Below are positions 1 through 5,170 of a stretch of DNA of 64,000 nt, piece after piece; position 1 is the stretch's first letter, and every line of letters starts with the position of its first letter. The DNA comes from Azoarcus sp. Lineage in GTDB: Bacteria; Pseudomonadota; Gammaproteobacteria; Burkholderiales; Rhodocyclaceae. Both the position numbers and the translations under genes were made by a program. The stretch spans positions 248,001 to 312,000 of the forward strand of contig JAUSOD010000070.1 of the NCBI GenBank assembly GCA_030656215.1, read 5' to 3'. Below the pieces are notes generated by a model, which saw only the letters and a program-made list of their open reading frames with translations, ran no database searches and was not told where the DNA came from.

Positions 1-70
1 GCTACAATCGGGACAATGATTCCGACGCCTGCGATCGGCATGATCCAAATCAGAATGGACTCCTCGAGAG

Positions 71-487
71 ATGGACACACTGGCTTCCCTGAATGCAGCG
101 CAGAAACTACGCCATGCCGGTGTACCGCTGACGGTGCCGCGTCTTGAAATCGCCCGGGTATTGCTGACCGAGCCGGTCCATCTTGCGGCCGATCAGGTGC
201 TCGCGCTGGTGCGCGAACGCTCGCCTGAAACGTCCCGGGCCACCGTCTACAACACGCTGCGCCTGTTTCGAGAGAAGAACTTGGTTAGAGAGCTGATCGT
301 TGACCCCGAGCGGGTGGTGTATGACTCGAACACCGACCCCCACTATCATCTGTACGACGTCGACACTGGGCAACTCACCGATGTCTCGGCTGACGAGTTG
401 CGCGTTGTCGGCATGCCCCAGCTACCCGGTCACGTCGAACTGGATCAGGTCGACGTGATCATCCGGGTGCGTGGCAAGCGTTCCTGA
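71..487 (+). CDS. Fur-family transcriptional regulator, Irr-like
   Basis: A 138-residue Fur-superfamily repressor. An N-terminal winged helix (about residues 10-85, with the family segment SRATVYNTLRLF) is followed by a short dimerisation/metal domain carrying PHYHLYD. The C-terminus VDVIIRVRGKRS closely resembles the end of rhizobial Irr (iron response regulator) rather than classical Fur, and the Cys-rich zinc motifs of Fur are absent. The heme motif GCPWHD known from Bradyrhizobium Irr is not seen. Known Irr proteins repress or activate iron and heme genes according to heme status. The gene converges on a hemP-to-exbD iron operon, so control of heme/iron genes is a natural inference. The start is preceded only by a weak purine stretch (cgagag). 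Family sure; Irr subtype likely. Confidence 0.85.
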   Translation: MDTLASLNAAQKLRHAGVPLTVPRLEIARVLLTEPVHLAADQVLALVRERSPETSRATVYNTLRLFREKNLVRELIVDPERVVYDSNTDPHYHLYDVDTGQLTDVSADELRVVGMPQLPGHVELDQVDVIIRVRGKRS

Positions 488-550
488 GCGAAGCGCTGCT
501 GCCTATGGGCGGTCAAGGCTGACGGAGGCAAGGCTGGCTGGCAATGCGGC

Positions 551-967
551 TTATTTTGCCGGGACGGTGATGAATCCCATTTTTTCGATACCTGCTTCGC
601 GTGCGGCAGACATCAGCTCGGCCAGCTTCTGGTAACGGGTGTCCTGGTCGGCACGCAAGTGCAGTTCGGGTTGAGGGCTTTTTGCCGCTGCGTCTCGCAG
701 GCGAGCGTTCAGTGCATCTTCCGACAGCGGTTCGTCGTTCCAGTACATCTTGCCGACCGCGTCGAGCGCGAGCGTAACCGTTTCCGGCTTCTCTACATTC
801 GGTTGGCTGGCCGCCTTGGGCAGGTCGATCTTCACCGAATGCGTCAGCAATGGCGCCGTGATCATGAACACGATCAACAGCACCAGCATCACGTCGATCA
901 ACGGAACCATGTTGATCTCGCTGGTGGGTAGCCGCTCACTGCCCTGACTGAAGCCACCGAAGGCCAT
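551..967 (-). CDS. exbD: Biopolymer transport protein ExbD
   Basis: A 138-residue inner-membrane component of the TonB energising complex, which couples proton motive force to outer-membrane TonB-dependent transport. The N-terminal cytoplasmic tail contains SEINMVPLIDVMLVLLIVFM, a single transmembrane helix (about residues 18-38) with the conserved Asp used in proton conduction (PLIDVML). A periplasmic domain rich in KPETVTLALD-type beta segments follows. I chose the internal ATG (MAFGG) because its TAATG overlaps the exbB stop by one base; the longer ORF runs back into exbB without a ribosome site. It is the last gene of the tonB-exbB-exbD run and is co-translated with exbB. Confidence 0.95.
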   Translation of the reverse strand: MAFGGFSQGSERLPTSEINMVPLIDVMLVLLIVFMITAPLLTHSVKIDLPKAASQPNVEKPETVTLALDAVGKMYWNDEPLSEDALNARLRDAAAKSPQPELHLRADQDTRYQKLAELMSAAREAGIEKMGFITVPAK

Positions 968-1716
968 TATGCCGCCTCCGGTGATGGGCTGCGTGCGCCG
1001 GCCTTGCGGCTTTCCGTGCGTTCGTCCAGCGGTGCAATCCGGGCACCGGTCGTAAACCATGCTTGCAGATCGTGAGCGAAGGCGTCCAGTTCGGAGAGCT
1101 CCACGCGATTGGCGCGGGTAAAGGCGTTGTAGGCAAGGACCGCCGGAATGGCCACGAACAGGCCGAAGGCGGTCATGATCAGCGCCTCGCCCACCGGGCC
1201 GGCGACCTTGTCCAGGGTAGCCAGGCCGGAGGCCGAGATATTGACCAGGGCGTGGTAGATGCCCCAGACGGTACCGAAGAGGCCGACGAAGGGGGCGGTG
1301 GAGCCGATCGAGGCGAGCATGGTGAGGCCGGACTCGAGCCTGGAGGTCGACATCGCAATCGACTTGCGCAGGGCGCGGGTCACGAACTCGTCCGCGTCCA
1401 GCGTGCCGCCGAGGGTTTCACGATGGCCGTGCTGGCGTAGGTGGTCGGTGGCGGCAGCGCCCTGACGAGCGAGTTCCTCGAAGGGCGATTCGGGTGCCTG
1501 TTCGCTCAGGCGTTGCAGGCCGGCGCTCAGGCTGGGGGCTGCCCAGAACGCGTCAACCGCGTTGTCGCTGCGACGGGCGCGCAACTGGCGCAGGCTGCGG
1601 ACGAGGATCAGATACCAGCTGGTGATCGACATCAGCAGCAGGATGGCGCCGACGGCTCTGATGATGTAGTCGGACTGACCCCACAGGTGGGCAAGGCCGA
1701 AGGTTTGGGTTTCCAT
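967..1716 (-). CDS. exbB: Biopolymer transport protein ExbB (MotA/TolQ/ExbB family)
   Basis: A 249-residue polytopic inner-membrane protein that forms the pentameric stator of the TonB motor with ExbD. A first helix (around residues 18-38, AVGAILLLMSITSWYLILV), a long cytoplasmic loop and two C-terminal helices are visible. These include the family hallmark ASIGSTAPFVGLFGTVWGIYHAL and the segment GPVGEALIMTAFGLFVAIPAVLAYN. Length is typical. It begins two bases after the tonB stop and overlaps exbD by one base, so the three genes form one translational unit. TolQ is the alternative within the family, but the tonB/exbD context makes ExbB the better call. Confidence 0.95.
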   Translation of the reverse strand: METQTFGLAHLWGQSDYIIRAVGAILLLMSITSWYLILVRSLRQLRARRSDNAVDAFWAAPSLSAGLQRLSEQAPESPFEELARQGAAATDHLRQHGHRETLGGTLDADEFVTRALRKSIAMSTSRLESGLTMLASIGSTAPFVGLFGTVWGIYHALVNISASGLATLDKVAGPVGEALIMTAFGLFVAIPAVLAYNAFTRANRVELSELDAFAHDLQAWFTTGARIAPLDERTESRKAGARSPSPEAA

Positions 1717-1718
1717 GC

Positions 1719-2630
1719 TCAGTTTCCTTCCAGTTTGAATATGATTGGGACCAACACCGAGGCTTCGATGGCACGCTCGCCCTGGCGCGCAGGAACGAAC
1801 CGCCAGCGTGACACCGCATTGCGCGCCGCTTCGTCAAGGCGTTCGGAACCCGAGCTGCGGGCCGTTTCGATGCGGCCGGGGAGCCCGTCCGGTTTGACCA
1901 CGACGCGCAGCATCACCTTGCCTTCTTCGCGCATACGGCGCGATAGCGGTGGGTAGGCTGGAGCCGGGTTGTTGAGATAGTCGGCATCGAAGCGGGCAGC
2001 GCTGACGGCTGCGGGCGCTGGCGCGGCGGGGCCGGTGTCTGCGGCTATCGGCTGTGCCGGTGCCATCGGAGCAGGGGCCGGTGCCGGCTCGGGCTCTGCG
2101 CTGGAAAGTGCGGTCGCGGACTGGGTGAGTACCGGTTCGGCCGGCTTCGGCGGGGCCGCTTTGGGCGGGGGAGGTCGTTTGACCGGCTGCGGCTTGGGGG
2201 GGGCGGGCTTCTGGACCGGTATCGGTATCGGGGGCGGCGGCGCAGGGGGCTGCACCTCCGGCTGGGGGGGGGCTGCCTGCGGAATGAAGGAAACCTCGAT
2301 CGGGCGGATCTCCGGCGGTGTCGCCGTCCGGGTGCCCAGATACGTCAGGGCCAAGCCACCCGTGGCGTGCAGGGCCACCACCAGCAGCAGCACGATTGCG
2401 CGCCGCCCAAGGGTGTTCTTCGGTGCCCCGGCGCTCCGGCTGATGAGGGGCTGCACATCTGCGCGACGGGGCTGGGCGGGCGGGAGTCTGTCCATGAACG
2501 GGGCCGCAGGCAGCGGGAGTGCGGTGGAGGCAGCGTGCATTGTATGAAGGTTTGGGGTCGGAATCGCGTTCTTGGGGTCTGCAGTCAGACGACTATCAGT
2601 GGGTTCAGGGACGGCCAGCAGCGGGTTCAT
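1719..2630 (-). CDS. tonB: Energy transducer TonB
   Basis: A TonB protein spanning the periplasm to deliver energy to TonB-dependent receptors. A cytoplasmic N-terminus, one transmembrane helix (about residues 77-97, RRAIVLLLVVALHATGGLAL), and a long Pro/Ala/Lys-rich periplasmic linker with PPAPPPPIPIPVQKP-like repeats are followed by the C-terminal domain (YLNNPAPAYPPLSRRMREEG ... SGSERLDEAARNAV). That domain carries the family YP and SG motifs. The ORF track start gives 303 residues with an unusually long N-terminal tail; an internal ATG at codon 31 (MHAAS) would give 273. Neither start has a clear Shine-Dalgarno sequence, so the start is uncertain. It heads tonB-exbB-exbD. Confidence 0.93.
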   Translation of the reverse strand: MNPLLAVPEPTDSRLTADPKNAIPTPNLHTMHAASTALPLPAAPFMDRLPPAQPRRADVQPLISRSAGAPKNTLGRRAIVLLLVVALHATGGLALTYLGTRTATPPEIRPIEVSFIPQAAPPQPEVQPPAPPPPIPIPVQKPAPPKPQPVKRPPPPKAAPPKPAEPVLTQSATALSSAEPEPAPAPAPMAPAQPIAADTGPAAPAPAAVSAARFDADYLNNPAPAYPPLSRRMREEGKVMLRVVVKPDGLPGRIETARSSGSERLDEAARNAVSRWRFVPARQGERAIEASVLVPIIFKLEGN

Positions 2631-2632
2631 TC

Positions 2633-2649
2633 ATGCAAGTTTATTGCAT
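2633..2649. promoter_or_regulatory. Perfect inverted repeat at the tonB start, possible operator
   Basis: ATGCAA-N5-TTGCAT is a perfect 6-5-6 inverted repeat abutting the upstream tonB start codon. It is AT-rich in a GC-rich neighbourhood and its ATGCAA half also occurs (as TGCAAAT/ATTTGCAT) in the Fur-box-like site upstream of hemP. I infer a possible Fur/Irr-type operator or a site in the tonB leader. If so, translation may really begin at the downstream ATG. No experimental support. Confidence 0.35.
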
Positions 2650-2657
2650 TAATGGGT

Positions 2658-2801
2658 TCACAGGCTTGCCGAACCGATCATCGTGTACAGCAGCATGGCC
2701 GCCGCGATCAGGTAGAGCGCTAGCCGCTTTGTCTGGAAGATCGGTCGGGGACCAAGGTGCCGATCGGGTGCGGGCAGGTGTGGGGGCGGGACAAAGCGCA
2801 T
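2658..2801 (-). CDS. Small single-pass membrane protein in the iron operon, unknown function
   Basis: A 47-codon ORF too short for the ORF track, lying between the bacterioferritin remnant and tonB on the same strand. It starts MRFVPPPHLPAPD, has a Pro-rich cytoplasmic-like head with basic residues (FQTKRLALY), then one predicted membrane helix (LALYLIAAAMLLYTMIGSA). A GAGGAAA ribosome-binding stretch lies 11 bases upstream of the ATG, which is the main reason to believe it is translated. It ends 27 bases before tonB. I do not recognise a family. Its position suggests a role with heme/iron uptake or the TonB complex, but that is only inference. Confidence 0.55.
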   Translation of the reverse strand: MRFVPPPHLPAPDRHLGPRPIFQTKRLALYLIAAAMLLYTMIGSASL

Positions 2802-2847
2802 GACTCAGGTTTCCTCGTCACATGGCACAGGGAGGCCCCCGCGCCGG

Positions 2848-2958
2848 TCAGAATGCAGCGTGATCCATCCGCAAGCGCAGAAAATACGGATTGATTGCAG
2901 CCAGCTCGATGCTCAGTTGCCTGTTCAGGAACTGTATGACCTTCTTGTCGACTTTCAT
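2848..2958 (-). pseudogene. bfr: Truncated bacterioferritin (N-terminal 36 residues only)
   Basis: A 36-codon ORF (MKVDKKVIQFLNRQLSIEL ... INPYFLRLRM) matching the first helix of bacterioferritin, which typically begins MKGDxKVIxxLNxxLxxELxAINQYFLHARM. Glu18, a ferroxidase-centre ligand in Bfr, is in register. The reading frame stops right after the first 31 homologous residues (then DHAAF), and I see no continuation in any frame downstream. The other metal ligands, the heme Met52 and four-fifths of the four-helix bundle are missing. The start codon forms an ATGA overlap with the bfd stop, the classic bfd-bfr arrangement. It is either a decayed gene or a retained micropeptide. Confidence 0.75.
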
Positions 2959-3197
2959 GTTGCTTCCAGCGCAATGCGGTACGAGGCGCGTTGCACCGCA
3001 TTGGGTGCTGCAATCTCGCAGTCCGGTTTCGGCTCGCCGAGTGCAGCACGCAGGCAGTCTCGCGCACATACCGCGCACCGGCCGCATTCCTCGGTCACGC
3101 CCAGTTCCTCGCGCAGGTGGCGCAGGGTGGAGCTGCCATTGCGGACTGCGTCGCCGATGTGGCGCTCGGTCACTGCTTTGCAGACACAGACATACAT
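2955..3197 (-). CDS. bfd: Bacterioferritin-associated ferredoxin Bfd
   Basis: An 80-residue [2Fe-2S] protein of the Bfd/NifU-middle family. Four cysteines are arranged as CVC near the N-terminus (MYVCVCKAVTE) and CGRCAVC about 32 residues later, the BFD-like Fe-S ligand pattern. In known systems Bfd docks on bacterioferritin and passes electrons to release stored iron; it is made under iron starvation. Here its usual partner is reduced to a 36-codon remnant overlapping its stop codon, so a full-length Bfr must lie elsewhere or Bfd serves another role. It sits 40 bases downstream of hemP and probably shares its Fur-controlled transcript. Confidence 0.93.
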   Translation of the reverse strand: MYVCVCKAVTERHIGDAVRNGSSTLRHLREELGVTEECGRCAVCARDCLRAALGEPKPDCEIAAPNAVQRASYRIALEAT

Positions 3198-3237
3198 AGT
3201 TTAGCCTCGTCGATCAATATTTCCGCTTTGTGGCGGT

Positions 3238-3450
3238 CTATTTGGTCAGGATCAGCTTCCCGGCACGGGTGGCACGCAAGATGTAGGCCACGCCCAAGTG
3301 ATTGATCGTGACGCTGGATCTGCCCTCAAGCAACTGGCTGCTTACAATCGCGTTTCCCGATGTTTCGGCTGGGAGCACGACTGCATCCGGCACCTCTGTT
3401 TGCCTGTTGGTGTCTGCAGGATAGCTGCCTTCAGCAGTCGAGTTGCTCAT
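3238..3450 (-). CDS. hemP: Hemin uptake protein HemP
   Basis: A 70-residue small protein of the HemP family. The conserved half is SSQLLEGRSSVTINHLGVAY and the C-terminal ILRATRAGKLILTK, which fits the usual pattern ending RLTRxGKLILTK. The first about 30 residues are a variable, hydrophilic extension. HemP is required or stimulatory for expression of heme uptake genes in several proteobacteria, and its mechanism is not well defined. It is the first gene of the minus-strand iron run, with a Fur-box-like sequence about 15 bases upstream of the start. No heme receptor gene is next to it here. Confidence 0.9.
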   Translation of the reverse strand: MSNSTAEGSYPADTNRQTEVPDAVVLPAETSGNAIVSSQLLEGRSSVTINHLGVAYILRATRAGKLILTK

Positions 3451-3465
3451 CGAGGTAATTTAACG

Positions 3466-3486
3466 AATAAGAATGATTTGCATTAA
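3466..3486 (-). promoter_or_regulatory. Fur-box-like site upstream of hemP
   Basis: Read on the minus strand, AATGCAAATCATTCTTATT resembles the proteobacterial Fur operator (imperfect GATAATGATAATCATTATC) and the AATGCAAAT...TTATT form common before heme and siderophore genes. It is an AT-rich island immediately upstream of hemP, where a Fur/Irr operator is expected. The match is by eye; not scored. Confidence 0.6.
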
Positions 3487-3540
3487 ACCAGAGTGCTATA
3501 GCTGCGTCAATGTTTTTCCCTGCGTGTCTGCGCCGGTGGA

Positions 3541-3993
3541 TCAACGAAGGGGAAGGAGTGCCTGTAGTCTGCTGTCGGCATGGTCTGCCGGCAGGTAACC
3601 AATTGCGCCCGGCGTGGTGGCGATCCAGTTGCCGGCCTGCTCCGCGCTTGGGGCTTCGCGGGGCGGTTGCGCGCGACCGGTGAAGACCTGTCGTGACCAG
3701 TAGGCGCGGGTCTGGATCGGGTTCTTGCCGGTGAGAAGCAGGTAAAACCGGTCACGAACCGGCCCGGCTGGCAGGTCGATGAGGGCTACCGGGGTGCCGT
3801 CGGACAGCGTCGTTCTGCGACCGAGGAAAAGTTGTTCTGCTTCGTCACGGGTGAGTTTGGCGATCGGCCCGTTGCGGGCGCTGACAATGAGGACCTCGGA
3901 CGCGTTCGCGCTGGGTGAGCTCATCAGCGCTCCTCCGGCGAGAAGACCGGCAACCAGTAGCGGAACCACGAGGCGTTGTTCAGAACGTGACAT
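3541..3993 (-). CDS. Small periplasmic PstS-like substrate-binding protein
   Basis: A 150-residue exported protein. It has a signal peptide (MSRSEQ ... LLVAGLLAGGALMSS, cleavage near ANA-SE), then a compact PstS/PBP-like domain with DEAEQLFLGRRTTLSDGTPV, an AYWSRQVFTGRAQPP segment and GAIGYLP. These are typical of the short phosphate-binding-like proteins annotated as PstS-like but lacking a permease. The start was chosen at MSRSEQ because it opens with a signal peptide and overlaps the porin stop by 14 bases; the ORF extends upstream only by reading through that gene. It is the last gene of the mcd/EAL/porin run. I infer a ligand sensor for the neighbouring c-di-GMP enzyme rather than an importer. 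Confidence 0.75.
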   Translation of the reverse strand: MSRSEQRLVVPLLVAGLLAGGALMSSPSANASEVLIVSARNGPIAKLTRDEAEQLFLGRRTTLSDGTPVALIDLPAGPVRDRFYLLLTGKNPIQTRAYWSRQVFTGRAQPPREAPSAEQAGNWIATTPGAIGYLPADHADSRLQALLPLR

Positions 3994-5170
3994 CGAGCGC
4001 AACACCCAACATATTGATCGCACGATCGCGCGGATCCGTGATGGCCGGATTCCCGCGCGGGAAATAGCTTCCCCAACTGTCGTTCCTTGTTTGAGTGTGG
4101 CTGAGTTCGACCTTAAGTGCAGCATCGCGGCGGACGTCCCAGCGTGCTCCCAGCGTGATGCTGTGCTGAGCCATATTGCGCGATGCCAGGAAGCCGTTCA
4201 GATAGGGCTCGAGTGGTGCGGGAACAGATGCGGTGGTGATCGGGCGATCCTCCGTCTGACGAGCCAGCGTCACATACGGCATCACGTTTTCGAACCGATG
4301 GCCGACGGTGAAGTGCCACCCATGCGCGCTGTTGGCGTAGCGCCGGTTCACCCGTCGCGCGTACTCTCCGACCAGGAGCCAGCGCCCGTCGTCCCACTGA
4401 AACCCGGCAGAGCTGAAGGTGGCATAGCCATCGTTGCCCGAGAGTTCGCGATTGACCTCCGTCGGCACGATGGCGGTGAGCAATGAGAAGTTCGCGTCGG
4501 ACCATTTCAGCGTGAGGTCCGACTCACCGTGACCGACGAAGAGCGTAAACCGTTCGGTGGTAAGAGTCAGGTTCACGCCCATCAAGCGGTCGAGGCGCGC
4601 TTTACCGTCGCGGTGAATCGGGATGTAGCTCCTGCCCAGATAGGGGTGTATTTCCAGGTCTGCGTTGGCGATCCGGGTACGAAACAGCAGGTCGATGCCA
4701 TCGAGGTCGGAAAACGGGTTCAGCCCATAGACCTCGACTGGCGGGCGTATCCATGGATTGGCGTAATTGATGTCGAGCGAATCGGACAGCATGAAGAAGG
4801 GGATGCGCAGGCGTCCGGCGCGGACTGTCAGCTCCGGTGCGAGACTGTGGCTGACAAAGGCCAGGCTTGCGCGCGGCGTGTAGTCTCCCTGGGGGCTTTC
4901 CCTGCTTAGCAGCTGAACAACCATACTGGTGCGAGGGGTAAACACGACGTTGCCCTGGATGCCAAGGACAGTGTCCGGACCGAAGTCCGGAGACTCTGCG
5001 CCGGGATGATCGAGACCCACGCGAATGAAGCGGATGTCCGACTGGTTGACCGCGACCATGCCCAGGGTCCCGAAACCGGAAAGGTGTATGCTGGGCGCAT
5101 CGGCCAGGGTCGATGTCGCGGTGCATGCCATCACGAGAGCAATACCCCCCGCACGCAATGCTTTGATCAT
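3980..5170 (-). CDS. Outer-membrane beta-barrel (porin-like) protein
   Basis: A 396-residue protein with a signal peptide ending near STLADA and a mature start IHLSGFGTLGMVAVNQSD, typical of porin-like barrels. Alternating hydrophobic/polar strands run throughout (MVVQLLSRES, LTVRAGRLRIPFF, YVTLARQTED), and the last residue is Phe in LGVALDVTF, the outer-membrane assembly signal. This barrel type is often found beside a short PstS-like protein and a sensor enzyme, as here. The start overlaps the upstream GGDEF-EAL stop as ATGA. A substrate cannot be told from sequence. It may feed ligand to the periplasmic partner or act structurally in sensing. Confidence 0.8.
   Translation of the reverse strand: MIKALRAGGIALVMACTATSTLADAPSIHLSGFGTLGMVAVNQSDIRFIRVGLDHPGAESPDFGPDTVLGIQGNVVFTPRTSMVVQLLSRESPQGDYTPRASLAFVSHSLAPELTVRAGRLRIPFFMLSDSLDINYANPWIRPPVEVYGLNPFSDLDGIDLLFRTRIANADLEIHPYLGRSYIPIHRDGKARLDRLMGVNLTLTTERFTLFVGHGESDLTLKWSDANFSLLTAIVPTEVNRELSGNDGYATFSSAGFQWDDGRWLLVGEYARRVNRRYANSAHGWHFTVGHRFENVMPYVTLARQTEDRPITTASVPAPLEPYLNGFLASRNMAQHSITLGARWDVRRDAALKVELSHTQTRNDSWGSYFPRGNPAITDPRDRAINMLGVALDVTF

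Noticed and set aside
2100-2270. Pro/Ala/Lys-rich repeated DNA in tonB as a tandem repeat array
   Set aside because: It encodes the normal periplasmic linker of TonB and has no regular unit length.
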